NCBI RefSeq assembly: GCF_945859685.1
Contig: NC_079149.1
Span: 17,271,118 to 17,335,117 of the forward strand
DNA: 64,000 nt
DNA from: Eupeodes corollae
Taxonomy: Eukaryota; Arthropoda; Insecta; Diptera; Syrphidae
Reading direction: 5' to 3'
Each line of letters starts with the position of its first letter. Within the stretch, counting starts at the first letter, position 1. Positions 34,576 to 47,789 of the stretch are shown piece after piece. The notes under the pieces were generated by a model. It saw only the letters and a program-made list of their open reading frames with translations, made no database searches and was not told where the DNA came from. Position numbers and translations under genes: made by a program.

Positions 34576-36119
34576 TTGATACACATTTTTAAATCAAGGC
34601 CTTGTCAAATTTCTGTAACCGTGTAATGTCTGACTCAATGTTGTCCCAAAATGCTTTGAGCTTTTTCCCAGTTAATTTTGGGACACGTTAATTGCGATGA
34701 TTAGGTCCCAAAAGAAAGTCATCGTATAGACGTCTTTGAAACTCAATGAACGTGTCCCAATATTGATAGGGCAGAATTTATCAACGTATTATGGGACGGA
34801 CAATTTTGATCGAGAAGTGTCATTGGTGTTATAGTCTACGTTTTCTACATTTCTGTCACTGTTACGTCACGCTGTCATGGTGACAACAGAAAGTCAATTT
34901 AGTTTTGAGCAGGTGCTCCCATTTATGTTTATGAACCACTATTTGTAAGTTGTTCAATAGTTTAAAGAAGTATTTTGAGTTACATTTGCCGCCTCCTATG
35001 ATCTAACGCCTTAAGCAGCTACTTACTTGACTGTCTAGACAATCCACTACGTTATTTATTCGAAGCAAGTGAAATGACAACAACAGTTCAAGTATTGTAG
35101 TAATTCTGATATTTGTGTAGTACAAATGAATTGATTATTCTTACCGATAGTTAATTAATAGTTATGTAAGTTATGAGGAAGAAAGTTTGATAGAATTTGC
35201 ATAAAATAAATGACGTACCTGTCAAATGAGAATTCGAACTTAGCGTTTTCGGTTTCGGTTTAAAATAAGTTTTTATTGTATCTATGCTACGAGTATATAT
35301 CTGATAATTTGATTATAGGTAAAAGTTAGCTATCTTATAGGTGGAAAATTTTGAATGAGGTTATTTTTGGTATCTATGAACCTATATACTAATTATTTCT
35401 TATTATTTAGATTAGGATAAAATACAAGGTTGAAATTGATATAAGGTTGTTGGTTTATTGTATTTTTAGTTGCTATATGAGTATAGAACTTCAAGTAGAA
35501 ACGTATAACAGAGGCAATCCTCGTTATTGATAAATAAATTAGATCAATTTTCGATCCCATTACTTTATAGGCTTACCGATAAAAAAAAATATCCTAACAA
35601 CAACAGTAAAATCAAATCTTGATGTAAATCAGTAACTAAGTGGTTTTCGAAAGTAATTTGTTTTTTAAGTGCGATTAGCAACTGGGTCAGAATGGGTTTT
35701 GGGTGGAATATGGATTTTTTTGACAACATTTTGAGCGCCTTGTTTGTTTGAGGCGTTGCTTTAATTGAATGACTTTATATCTTGTGTTTGAAAACAATCT
35801 TTTAAAGAAATGAGACCAAATCCCACATACAAATAATCTGGGTCGGCTCTCTGAATCGTTAGAAACCGAAATATAATAGGATATTTTGACGGCTGGAACA
35901 ATCTGTTAATTTTGACAACCATTGCTGTGTAAGAATTCTTGTCAGGGATGGAGGGGACCTACAATTTTTAAGCTGAATCTAAAACTTTAAATTGAGAAAA
36001 CACTTTTCATGACAAGAATTACTCTTGGAGGATTTGTCAATTCCTCGCAAGAGGCAGTACCCTTGATTGAACCCAAGACATCTGACATGACAGTCCAACG
36101 CAGTAACCATCACGATACT
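34576..36119. other. Intergenic, no gene seen
   Basis: AT-rich with no recognised features. Confidence 0.5.
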
Positions 36120-36640
36120 GGTACTACAAAAAAAATGTCTTAAGTTTTTATTTTTTGTAAAAAAAACTGTCAATTCGGTTTTTCTCAAAACTTTACCGAA
36201 TATTGAGAACAATATTTCTTTTAAGTTAAAATTAGTTGAAAGCCATAATCTCAAATTTTTGAAAGGATATTTGAGTCGAAATTAATAAAAAAAAAAAAAC
36301 TTACAATTCGATTCTTCTCATAATCTTATCAGATGTTAAAAACGTTATTTTTCATTGCACAAAATTGTTTTGAAGGTAAAATCATTTTTTATTCGTAAAA
36401 TTTTCCGGTTTTTAAGCTATGGACGACGAAAAACATGTCGCAAATGTACGAACGTACGTACGCACAAACGTCTTTCTAAACAATTTTAATTTCGACTCTA
36501 GGGACCTTGAAACGTCGAGAAATGTAAAAATTTTCAATTTGACAAATCGGACCCATTACAATAACATCCTATGGGATGTTAAAATAGGAACCGCTTTAAA
36601 ATATCACTAAGGAAACAATGAATTTTGACAATTCGAATAG
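36120..36640 (-). repeat. Repeat element with ~170-bp monomers, copy 3
   Basis: Reverse-strand copy of the element at 13,965-15,450: one to two monomers at 36,130-36,390 and the core (CGTACGTACGCAC, TTTCGACTCTAGGGACC, CCCATTACAATAACATC) at 36,450-36,570. Confidence 0.65.
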
Positions 36641-36934
36641 GAAATTGTTCAATAGAATTGAAAAGAGTTGAATCATCTTATACAAATGGAAAGCTCGTGA
36701 TAGTCAATTTGACTATCAAAAATGTGGTACATGCATATTGCGAATTTCAATTATTAATTAATAGTTGATAAATATTGAAATTCAGCCTCTCAAAGCTTCA
36801 CTCTTTATTCCTATTTAAAAATTATACAAAGTTCATGTTAATCACAACAAACAAATTTGTGTCAATTGTCTAGTAAAACACCGGTGTTTTGTTGGAAAAC
36901 CTATTAATAGTATAGTAGGATTTTACACGAATAA

Positions 36935-37060
36935 CAAAAATAATGTCCGCAGTATGACTACTACCGATAAAACTTAAAGTAGAATCTTACTACGGATGGG
37001 TTTTTGACATTTATACGAGTCTCGAATGGATCTTATGTGATTTTGTTCTCAAATGTTCTA
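36935..37060 (+). repeat. Interspersed repeat, copy 2
   Basis: Partner of 3,228-3,352, with shared AATGTCCGCAGTATGA, TAAAGTAGAATCTTA and GTCTCGAATGGATCTTAT. Confidence 0.75.
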
Positions 37061-37489
37061 TATTTTTTTTTCGAATTTTTTGATAAATCATTCTGGCAAA
37101 TATTCAATTGTATCGACTTCCAAATATAAAAACTGGGCTACTGCAGATCGTTTTTTTTTCAATATCTCACTGTACTATACATAGAATACCAACAAAACAT
37201 GGCTAATGTAAAACTTTGACATTTGTATATGTACTATCAATTTAAAGTTGACACTTTTAATAAGGGCGATAGTCTTTTATCATTATCACCTTAGTCGATT
37301 CCACTCCTTAACAATTTTTGACGTTTCCCTACATAAATTAAAGATGTCTTTTAGCGAAGCTTTGATTATTGTTTACGGTTTGACAGTTGGTAATGTCAAA
37401 CTGTGTTGACAATAATGCTTTAAAATTGTGGAAATTTACTTTGACACAAACAAATCTGTTAGCAAAGTTTATTAAGCGCTTCATTGTGT
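37061..37489. other. Intergenic, no gene seen
   Basis: AT-rich spacer. Confidence 0.5.
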
Positions 37490-38080
37490 TTAGTGACAAA
37501 ACTTATTTACGGTGAATAGGAGCGCTATCCAAAAAAAATTTAAGTTGACGAGATGACATTTAATTCCATGTATCATGCAGTTCAAGTTTATATTTTGGTT
37601 GAAATGTTGTTTTCTTTTTGTAAACGGAACCTTGAATTTATTAATCAAATAAATCCAATTCAACTTTGTTAAGACATTTACTTCCAAAGAATGACATTTC
37701 AAAACTCCTCAGAACTGGAAATTGGCAGAGGAAGTGAATTATGGCTTCTTTTCTGTGTTGATCTTCACAGTCATGAATATTTTTAGGAACGCCTAAATTT
37801 GCGGATAAATGTTAAATTATCGGCTAATGTCCGGTACATATTGAAACGACCCTGGCTATAATATTTCTGGGTCTGCATAAAAGCTAAATAGAGCAGTATT
37901 TGCTACAGACCGGCTATATCTTTCTAGATATAATACAGTACGTAAAACCTTTCTACCTAGGCCGTATTTCATGAACATTGACAATCGACAATGCTGCAAA
38001 CTTTTCGCATTTATCTGACAAGTTTTCACTGCGTTACGTTTTAACAGGTGACATAGTTTTCCGCTAAAGAACATTTTGTC
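37490..38080 (-). pseudogene. Possible LINE 3'-end fragment
   Basis: Minus-strand frames include an IHDCEDQHRKEAIIHFLC stretch (about 37,720-37,780), like the C-x-C...IHFLC cysteine motif that ends many RNase H-type LINE polyproteins. The rest (37,702-37,490) is open but unrecognised. Weak evidence. Confidence 0.3.
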
Positions 38081-38985
38081 GTTTTAATTTTGTCGCTGTC
38101 AGGTTATGATAAATTTATTGTGACAGTTACGTCATTGTCATATTTTGCATGTATAGGTCTTTTGATACAACGCTGAATTGAAACATCGTCCACCCTGAGG
38201 TCTATTTCCAAAACAGTGTAACTATCATAAAACTTGGGTCTTAACATTAAGGGAATATTTCCATTAATTGAAAATCACTCAATGCTGAAAAATCATTGTT
38301 CATTACTTTTTTTACAAACCAAGGATTTCCTACTTCGCAAAATTGCAAATCAATTTCTTGCCTTTCACTGGAAGATATGATATTCGAAATTTTTCACCAA
38401 CATTGTCTCTTCACAACTGACACTTAATTGACTGGTAAAATGATGTCAGTTTTATACTGTCAAAATTTTAATTTATATTTTTTGTGTTCAATCCAAAAAT
38501 TGACACTATAAATTTGTCAGGAAGTTTGAAAGAACTCTTTAAAATACCTGACAATTGGCTGACAGCTTTTTTATGATCCGAAATCTCGACAACTCCCGCA
38601 AATTCCCCGACGATTGTATTGAATTGATGGTTTTTTAAAAGACAGAATTTTAAAAATCATCAAGTTATTAAATCTGTCGATATTTTCAATTTGTATGAAA
38701 TAGGACTCTGCATTCGATTATGTCTGAAAAACGGGAATATAAACCCTTGCCACAGCACCGGTTTTTGCAGGGCTCGTTGATTCTCTCAATTTCCTTATTT
38801 TATCTAATTCAACTCCATTCTAAATTTAAAACTGTAGTAGCCTAGGTTAGGTAAGGTTATAGTGGCTGTCCAAGATCGAAACGGATACACCACATGAATC
38901 TTTAGGCTTCCTCCTAAGCTCAATGGAATTAGTTTGAGTCTCTTACGAAACGTGAGAGGCTGATTATGCTGATATGATCGTTTAG
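38081..38985. other. Intergenic, no gene seen
   Basis: AT-rich spacer. Nothing recognised. Confidence 0.5.
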
Positions 38986-38989
38986 ATCG

Positions 38990-40960
38990 TCAAAGAAGAG
39001 TTCTCCTAGGTAATTCTTGCGTTTTTGAGAATACGCCTAGTCGCGTGGTGTGATTTCCTAGTAGACAGTGTCCAGCTTTGACACCTATTATCGAGCTTAT
39101 ATGCGATCTGCTTAGAGATAGCAAGCACCTTGAACGTTTTAAATCTAGTATTGGCCAGATGTTTTTTGTGGTGATGTTGTTCCACCTAGTGCCTGCCCTC
39201 CTCACAGCGTCTTGCATTACCAACAGTTTACAAGTAGCGATTGGTATGCCAGTATGTACCAAACGTGATAGGATGGGCTTTACTGTTCCTGGAGAGTTCA
39301 TCAGCCTTACAGTTACCTGGAATGTCTCTATGGCCCGGCACCCAGCAAAGGTGAATATTAAACTGTTGCGCCATCTCCATTAGAGATGATAGACAGTTAT
39401 GAACTGTTATATAGTTTGTAGAGACAGAGTCCAGAGATTTGATAGCGGCCTGACTATCTGAGAAAATACGGATATCAGGTGTTGATATCACTTTTTCTTT
39501 GAGCCAAGACAAGACTTCTTTTATCGCCAAAAGTTCCGCCTGGAACACGCTACAATGGTTGGGAAGGCGGAATGAGAGAATTAATTTCAGTCGTTCAGAG
39601 TACACACCTCAACCAACCCCTTCTTTTGTTTTTGACCCATCTGTGTAAAAATGGATAGACTCATCCTCCAAAAATGTCCTATCCTCCCAAAAAGATCTGG
39701 GAAGTATAGAAATCTTTGAATTCCTGTCGAATTGCAGACCATCCCCCAGATGTAGGCTGCATGCTTTGGAAATGAGTCCAAATACCTAAGAACTAAGGAG
39801 TGACCAATGTTGTCGTTAGTCTACTGCGACGAAGCTCTGAGGCCAATAGCAGAGCTTGCAGCTATTTGTTTGCTAAAAATGTCAAGAGGTGTTAGGATCC
39901 GCTTATACATAGGCAAGCTGAACGTTGGACTTTATTTAATTAATCCCGGTTTATTCCTTTCTCTAAAGCAATCCACCGTACTGCCACACCGTACATTAAA
40001 ATCGGTCTGGTTACCAATGTGTATAGCCAATGTGTGATTCTGGGTTGAAAGCTCCATTTATTACCAATAGCTTTGTTGCAAGAAAAGAGAGCTGCAATAG
40101 CTTTTTTGACTCTTTTCTGTACGTTGCGTACGTCCACATAGACTATCACTCTGAAACCCTCCGCATTCAGGCTAGTAAGGATTTCATTCACCACAAGGTT
40201 CCAGAGCATTAAATGGAATAACTCCCTATGCGAACTCTCTACTTAGAGATTTTAGTGCAGATGTCATTGCAAAAGTGCCCCCGTTGTTGAAGGCACCTTC
40301 GATGTCAAGGAAAGCAACCATAGTGAACTCTTTATGATGGAGGGAATATTCGACGGTGTGTACTAAAGTGTGTTACGCTGTTTCCACCGATTTACCTTTA
40401 CAGTAGGCATGTTGAGACGAAGACAGAAGTCTTGTATCAATACTTGCCCTTAAATGGATATCAATCAATCTTGCCAAGCTCTTAAAGAGGAACCTGCTTT
40501 GGGTATAAAAAGCACATAGACCAGTTAAAGACAGCTGGTAAAAATTGCCTCAAGGATTGGTGCAATTATGTCAGAAATCTTTCGTAACTCGGCTGGTATT
40601 ATTCCATATGGTCCTGCAGATTTAAATGGATAATGGATATGTTGTATTAGGACTTGAACGTATAAAACCGTTTTTCAAGCAGCTTGGCATCGCTTGATTA
40701 GTTGAAAGAATTTTCCGTAACCTAGAAGCTTCAGAAGTTTCTTCTATCGTGCCACAGAAGGATCGCCAAAAAGATCGCTTAGATTTCCTTAGTTCCTTCT
40801 TGTAGATTCTTAGGGATTCTTTGTAAGAGTCCCAGTGAGAGGCTTGTTTTGCGGCTTTGGCTCGGTTGAAATGTTTCCTGCATTCTTTCCTGAGCGAGTC
40901 AAGCTCTGAGGCCCAACATTGTGGTGCAGTAGTCTATGTTTGTAGTGAAAATATTTGATA
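38990..40960 (-). mobile_element. LINE family 5 (I/LOA-like) with RNase H
   Basis: Minus-strand non-LTR remnant. 5' to 3': a linker near 40,900-40,700 (FWRSFCGTIEETSEASRL); RT blocks SSSQHAYCKGKSVETALHTL and AFLDIEGAFNNGGTFA near 40,430-40,270; LWNLVVNEILTSLNAEGFRV (40,209-40,150) with the catalytic region damaged; an RNase H domain at 39,605-39,300 (VFQAELLAIKEVLSWL, IFSDSQAAIKSL, LCWVPGHRDIPGNCKADELS); and a C-terminal tail to 38,990. RNase H presence points to the I/LOA/R1 side of LINEs. Frames break at several places, so it is inactive. Confidence 0.85.
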
Positions 40961-42844
40961 AAAATAGTTCTGTGAGAAACCCGTAAGGTCTATAAAATGG
41001 TAAACAATTTATATTACTCAATTCTTTTTCTTAGGTAAATTTTCGACGATAAGGGGATTTTTAAATGTCTACGTAAAATTCATCTGATAACGGTATTAAA
41101 CAATAGTTTGAAGTACATTTTAAAAACTGTATTCATCAGAATAGTTATTTTTATATATTTTTTATCTAAAATCTTTTACTAATAAAGAATTTTCTTATCT
41201 TTCTGAATTAAACATTTTTAATGCTAAACTAAACCTAACTAGTTCCATGTGTCAATTCCATGGTGACGGCAAACACCAACACGTTGTTATTTCGAGTGCC
41301 ATAATTATTGTTTACTTTTACCTGCTTTTTTTATTAGTTCAAAAACGTGTTTCAACACATAATAGATAACAAGAAATTTATTTACATTATTGAACAGAAC
41401 ATAATATCTTTTATGATAACATTCCTATAAAAAAAAAGTACATCTGGACGTCTTAAGTTCCGAATTTCATAATTTCATGAATTAGGTAGGCACACTTTCT
41501 TCCAAACGGACTCCCTCTTAAAAATGTTATCTTTGACAGTTGCTTAAAAATGTAGACGAAGTGCAGAAAATAAGGAACTCAAACGCTTGAGTTACGTATA
41601 GATCTTAAAGTTCCTTCTAATCTTATCGAGACGGAAACGTTTATTTTCTTCCTCAAAAACAAAACAAAATTATTGTATGTATTTTTCGAGGAAAGTTAAA
41701 GATCTCCAGTTGTTGAAGTGTCGAAAAGTAAATCCCCATTGTTTTTTTTGGAAAAAATACTTTTGAAATTAATACTTTCTATAAAAATAACCTTCGTTCA
41801 AAACCAAAAGATATCTTATATTGTGTTTGTTTACTTTTTTAAGGGTGTTCTATAAAATTATTATATTTCTTCTATAAACGTACACTTGTAGGCAAAAGTA
41901 CTTGAAAAATATAAGATAACAAACGTTAACCGTTTTGCAAAAGTTTATTTCCATAATTATCAGAATTTAATTTATTGATTTGAAAACATTATTTATTAGT
42001 GTTGTTTAGAGTTCATTTCCCTCCTTAAGTGGATTGTTTTATACCCAGCATGAATGCTGAAAACAGATGTTTTCAAAACTTATAAAATTATAAATCATCT
42101 GTCAAATATTCTTCGAACATTAATTATTCAACATACAAATGTGTCAGCAACGGTTTTGAACATAAGTTTAATGATAAATATATGTTGAAATGTGTATTTG
42201 AAACTTTCCAGTTATTTATCCTTTTGTTTTATAATTCAAAAGAGTTATTTTTGGAAGGGTTAGCTAAAAATAGAACTTCCAAATAAAAGTACTGCGTAAG
42301 GTTTTCTTTTTTCGGAATTTGGTTTATTAAGTTAACATTTTTATGTCTCAAGAGTTTATGTGAATTTGTGGGGATTTCCATGTGATTTGGTTTTGAGCAC
42401 ACAAGAGAACCACTTCCATGCAAAACCACAAGTGAAAGATACAAATTTGAAGGGGGCTTGTAAACAATGAAATATTCATTCATGAAAAAGACTTCTAAGG
42501 AATTACTTTGAATAATATATGTATGTAATATCAGGTTTCTTAAAAAAAGCTTTCATTTTTGACAGTCTGCTATTTAGACAGCTGTCATTTTTGAAGCTGT
42601 CATCTTTTGAGATTTAACAAGTGGAACTAGACCATTACTAAAAACGAAAAGATACACACTTCAATAAAAAACTGAAACTGAAAAAAATTACGATAAATAT
42701 AGGGACAAATTTGCAATCACGGGTTTTTCGGCAAGAAAGGTTTCCGTAACATACAGATTTTTTGGAAAATGATAATATTTTCATTAAAAACTACATCAGT
42801 TCTATTTTTTTTTTTAATAAATAGCACAAGCTTAAAAAGTTTTG
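40961..42844. other. Intergenic, no gene seen
   Basis: AT-rich. A stretch at about 42,555-42,640 resembles units of the 27-kb tandem repeat (AGCTGTCATTTTTGAAGCTG). No gene. Confidence 0.5.
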
Positions 42845-43556
42845 TGTACTTTAAATATGCCAAAGACGCAGTGAGAAAAGATTGAAGGGTTGATTCAGCA
42901 TTCTTGAACATTGTAATGACAGGGAAAGATAAAGCTTTGCAAGGCATTCCACATTCGCGTAGTACGGCTAAAAAATTAATCTCTGTATTTCACAGTACGG
43001 CCCAAGTTGGACTCGATGGTAAACTGATGGGTATTCCTAGAAGCGCGGGTGTTACGGTTAAATTGTTTAAGGGGAGGAATGCAACTGTCTATTTCACTAG
43101 AGCATAGTCCATTAAAATAACGGTAAAAAGGGTGAGGCAAGAAACCTTGCGTCGATGTTCGAGTGATGTAAACAAGTTGATGATGTTAATGTCACCAATC
43201 ATTTTAAAAGCTCTTTTTTGAATACTGTCCAAGAGGTTTAAATAAGTTACTAGAGCCCCACCCCAGAGATGAGAGTTATATTCAAGTTTCGGACGTATGT
43301 ATATAGGTTTTGTAGATTGTAGCCACATCAGAAGAAGAGAACAATTTCGTCCAACGTTTCAAAAAGCCTAGACATCTTTCGGCATATTTGGCAACATCGC
43401 GTATGTGATCGCTAGACAAAAGGTGGTTGCTGATGCGCATTCCAAGGATGTCAAGATTTTCCGTTTCGTTGATGCAAGTGCCACTCATAGATAGTGGCAA
43501 AGAGGGTTTATCTCGCTTTAACGATGCAAGACAGCATTGCGTTTTCAAAGCATTAA

Positions 43557-43906
43557 TGGCTAAATTACAAACACGCTTCAGCTTCGGCTTCGTCTGCGTT
43601 ACGGTGGGCTTGCTTCGAGGTTGCTTTGAATGACATTTCTATTATTTCTTCTCTCCAAAGAGCAAATATTTTGTTTGTTGACATATTTTTTACAGCTGTT
43701 GAGCTGTCAGACAAAGCAAATGTTCAGATAATTGAACTAGAGCTTCCGTTTGGAGTCACATTACGTTACATTACGTACTTTTCCTTACGATTGTCAAACG
43801 AAACGTGAGATCGAAGCTCCATTGTGATAGCACGCATTGTATTCCTATGGCTGAACTCGTTAACGTCAGGCGAAGCCGAAGCTGAAGAGTGTTTGTGTTT
43901 CAGCCA
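43557..43906 (-). mobile_element. PIF/Harbinger-like MITE, copy 2
   Basis: 350 bp, in the opposite orientation to copies 1 and 3, with the same TIRs and TAA duplication at 43,554-43,556 and 43,907-43,909. It interrupts LINE family 2 copy B. The uninterrupted site is visible in copy A near 20,740, so the 3-bp duplication is confirmed. Confidence 0.94.
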
Positions 43907-44366
43907 TAATTCCACACGATTTCTTATTCCCCATTGTACAATGCTGTGTAGCTCGGAATTTAATGAGCTAATCATATTTTGCCGTTGCAGTTCCACATCC
44001 GCAGAGGAGGGTTGTGAGTCTGGAAACGAATATGAAAAGCTAAGAGTACTATCGTCAGCGAAACAATGTATTGGATTAGAAGTCGCAGACTGGAGATTAT
44101 TTATAAAAATGAGGAAGAGGGTCGGAAACCAAACGGAGCCCTGAGGCACACCAGCATTTATTTTGTGATTTTTAGACTTGAATCCATCCAATACAACTAT
44201 TGAACGGTTCGAAGGGATTCATAAAAACCGAAAGCACGCATTTTCGATAAGAGAGCCTGATGACAAACCCTATCAAATGCCTTTGAAATATCAAGTGCAA
44301 TAATCTTACTTTCTCCAAAACGATGTAAAGATCTGTTCCACTGTTCGGTGAGATGAACCATGAGAT

Positions 44367-44523
44367 CACCAGTGGACCTATTGCTACGAAAGCCGTATTG
44401 CCGGTCATTAAGAAGCTTCCGTTCTTCAAGATATTTCTTAAGCTTCACCAGTGGACCTATTGCTACGAAAGCCGTATTGCCGGTCATTAAGAAGCTTCCG
44501 TTCTTCAAGATATTTCTTAAGCT
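44367..44523. repeat. 79-bp tandem duplication in LINE family 2
   Basis: Two essentially identical copies of a 79-bp segment, the second starting at 44,446. 79 is not a multiple of three, so the duplication shifts the RT frame. Copy A has the segment once. Confidence 0.9.
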
Positions 44524-44920
44524 GATAATTAATCAGCGTTTCCATGACCTTTGAAAAAAGGGACGCAAGTGCGATTGTTGGTCCCATACAATCATTTACT
44601 CGTTCAAGAACTGGGAGAGTCAGGACACTATCTGGTAAGGTGGAGTTTTCGGCGAACTGCCTTGCAAATAAGTTGGCTTTATCAATAGAGCTAACTAAAG
44701 GAGTGTCATTGACAACAAGCGTAGGAACCGAGGAAGAGGAAGAATTCCTCATGTTTTATCAAATGACCAAAAATGCTTACTGCCTCTGGGATATTGCAGT
44801 ATTTTTCGCCGTAATTTTGGGTCATGTCTTCAGGGCCTTCCTGACTTGCTTAAACTTTTTCCGGTTTTCCTAAGTTGGGTTGGCTTTAAAACACGGAAGC
44901 ACCCCTGTCTCCTTGATAAC

Positions 44921-45423
44921 CTATTTCTAAATAAAAGAATGTACATTGGTGTTGAATTCATAAGCATAACAACGACAGTTGAAAACAAGTGTGGTAACAC
45001 ATTCAACATTTGCGTTGTACGGTTAAAAAACGAATATCTTTACTCCTAGATTCCTAGAAGCGATTTGTGCCAGTTGTTAAATATACAAATGGATTGAAGA
45101 CTTAAACAAAATCCGTTGAACCAAATTAAATTTTTATGATTTAAAACCTTTTTAACAAACGCCAAAAACTTGCACTTAGATTTATTTCACTGAGATGCGA
45201 CTCACACTGATAGCTTTCACTGAGTGCCAAGTTACTCGAGTCTAAAATCACTGTTTACCAATTTTTAGTAGTACTTGTTTTTGGTTTTAGTTTTTTTTTG
45301 TAAATAAACTGTCACTTTAATTTTTCTAAAAATGTTAACAAACGTCAAAAACGTTATGCTTCGATGCATTCAATCATTTGAAGGTAATATTATTTATGGT
45401 TAGTTAAATATTTGAGTAAACAA
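44921..45423. other. Intergenic, no gene seen
   Basis: AT-rich spacer. Confidence 0.5.
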
Positions 45424-45813
45424 ATAAAGGGTGATTAAATGTCAAAGGCCAATGTTGAATGCGAACCTAAACGTCAAGTTTTCTTCTGCATTTCATTTGA
45501 CATTTCTCAAATTTAGCCACCGAAATATTATTATGAAAATACGCGTTTAAATCAAAAAACATAAGGTGCACATCGTAATTGTTTCGCTCAATTTAATCGT
45601 CCAAAAGTGCGTACAATCAGCAATGTCGTGCACAAATTTGCATGCTCGTAAAACTCAAATACAGAAAATATTGCTGCTGTTCGCAACCGTCCGTGTCCAA
45701 CAATTGGACCTCTTACGTTTGTCGTTTATAAACATTATGCAAAAAGACTTGCATTTACACGCCTGCAAGGTGCGATTGACTCAAGAACTAAAGCCTGAGA
45801 GGCGCACGATTAA
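45424..45813 (+). mobile_element. Mariner copy B, 5' part
   Basis: Starts with AAAGGGTGATTAAATGTC, paralogous to the left end of mariner copy A, with matching 5' UTR (CATTTCATTTGACATTTCTC) and N-terminal coding to about LTQELKPERRT at 45,790. It stops at a TTAA (45,810-45,813), where piggyBac DNA begins. Frameshifted. Confidence 0.8.
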
Positions 45814-47789
45814 AATACAAATCTAATTTTTTTTTAAATTAAATAAATAATTTGTTTATTTCTTCATTTCATTGTTAAAATATAACTAAACCGTTTAAAA
45901 CATACAAAAAACCTAAAACATACACGTAGGTATATTTTTTAATTCTTCTTATTCTAAGAAGGATTTCATAAATCCATAAGAAAAAGAACACACAAAATTG
46001 AAGATCTTCTGTTTTTTTTTTTGAAGAATTACAATTATCAGTCTCAAGAATAGCATTCGGTCAAAAATAAAAAATGTATGTTCACCACACACTGTCTTCC
46101 TACATTTGATACATGCCATCTTAGACATTCTTTTTTTCTTCATAGTACATAGGCTACAGTAACGCTGAACTTTAGCTGGAGGTTCATCGTCAGCTTCTTC
46201 AGAACAATCTTGACTAGTTTGTGGCAAGATTTTTTGAATATTTTCTTTCAAACGTCTGTTCAAAGTAGGGACTTCCAATCTGGATCTCATCCACGATGCT
46301 GCCATGTAAGAGATAAGCTTCTTCATATACTCTCTACGATTCAATGGTCTTCCTGCGTTAAGCAAAACATTATGCATGTAAATTATGTAAGAATTGTCAA
46401 AGGATGTGTTTAAAATGCTATAAAACATTGTCATTGGCCATCTGTTTGTCTTTCTAGAACATGACATAGAAGAGCACATCTGATCCAACGTATCGACGCA
46501 GCCTTTAGTTTTATTGTAGAACATTTTCATCTCAGGTTTTCCAGTTGAAGAATTTATAATGGAACCTTCATCACGTTCCCACTTGGCGAGAACAGGTGTT
46601 TTCAACTGTTCGAGGATATCCCGTTTGTTTGACCTTACCGTGCCTACTATTGTCAATTTATAGGGTGCAATTAGCATTGATTTTGTGGCAGGGATGGACG
46701 TGAACCAATTGTCAAACGTTATGTTTCGGTTTGTGCCATGAACTGGTCTTGATAGCTCCTTCAAGTAATACTCGCCTTGTGGCAAACCATTTGTATTTGT
46801 TGCTCATCCAATGTATGACATAGCGTTCAGCATGTAACAAGCTCCACTATCACACATCATTTTGATTTTTATTCCATATTTACTTAGTTTGTTAGATATG
46901 AATGGGCATCTACCACGGAATCCAAGTAATTGCTCGTCGACAGTGAAATTGCTTCCAAGACAGTAATTATTTTTGCATTGAGCAATAAATAAATCCCGAA
47001 CCTTCCGAATAGGAATAAATGGATCTTGGTGACAATGAGCAGGGCGCAGGGTCTTGTCATCCATTCTTAGAGACCTGATAATAAAATCGAATCTGTCTCT
47101 TCTCATAACCGTCACAAATCTTGTGCCACTAAATTAACTATCAAATAATTCGACTGTAGATAAACGGTTATTTTTCATTGCAGCACTGAGAGTAAGTATA
47201 CCAATAAAAGCTTTGAGTTTTTTAAATGTCGAAGATAATATATATATGTATAATACCGCTCCGTTTAATAGCATTTTCCACATTTATCCACTGAACAAGC
47301 TCTTGAATAATATCATCCGTGATAAATAATTGAAAACATAAAAGTGGCTCCAAAATATTTCGACATATTCGAGTGGGACCGCTATTAGAACGAACTATAT
47401 TCTTAGTAGATGTTCTTCCATGACTTTGGCCCTTACAAGTAGCCCAAACGTGTCTATTCTTACCTCTGATGTCTCTTTGAGCCGGAATAATTTTGCGATG
47501 GTCATGTCCGTGGTGTTCAGATGTTCAGGTGTCATCTAAGGTTTCTTCCATAACCTCATCTACGTACTCGTCGTCAGTTGCACTTTGATCCTCAATCTCA
47601 CAGGAGATAAACATGCGCCTCTCGAGCGCAACGCATTACCATATCCAAACTGCTGAAGAACTGTCTATCGCCTAGAGTTGATGGACGAATGAGTTGGCTC
47701 AAATGCACGAGTTTTTTCAAACGTCTTCGGTTGAAAGAATAAAGCAATATTTTATGGGCGCTTTTGAGGAACAGTTTATCTTTATAGGG
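45814..47789 (-). mobile_element. piggyBac-like transposon inside mariner
   Basis: Foreign DNA splitting mariner copy B, with TTAA at both junctions (45,810-45,813 and 47,790-47,793), the piggyBac target. The right terminus read inward is CCCTATAAAGATAAAC, typical of piggyBac ends. The left terminus (AATACAAATC) shows no matching CCC start and is probably eroded. Confidence 0.8.
45949..47115 (-). pseudogene. piggyBac-like transposase, interrupted
   Basis: DDD transposase of the piggyBac family (excises and inserts at TTAA). The part at 47,115-46,804 holds RDRFDFIIRSLRMDDKTLRP and the first Asp region NFTVDEQLLGFRGRCPF. A single in-frame TGA at 46,804-46,806 separates it from 46,803-45,949, which continues in the same frame with FDNWFTSIPATKSM (second Asp region), KGCVDTLDQMCSSMSCSRKT (third Asp) and a C-terminal cysteine-rich zinc domain (YCSLC...MACIKCRKTVCGEH). 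The N-terminal part (47,120-47,640) has more stops and shifts. All catalytic Asp motifs survive in order. Inactivated, but younger-looking than the mariner around it. Confidence 0.88.

Larger units (their letters stand above)
42845..44920 (-). mobile_element. LINE family 2 (CR1/Jockey-like), copy B
   Basis: Minus-strand paralogue of 19,229-23,290: SSSVPTLVVNDTPLVSSIDK (44,752), RQYGFRSNRSTGDL (about 44,400), IALDISKAFDRVCH, AGVPQGSVWFPTLFLIF (44,150), an intact CFADDSTLSF catalytic box (about 44,050), and the C-terminal GDINIINLFTSLEHRRKVSC (43,200). It is 5'-truncated and contains a 79-bp tandem duplication (44,367) and a MITE (43,557). It is frameshifted and not functional. Confidence 0.88.
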
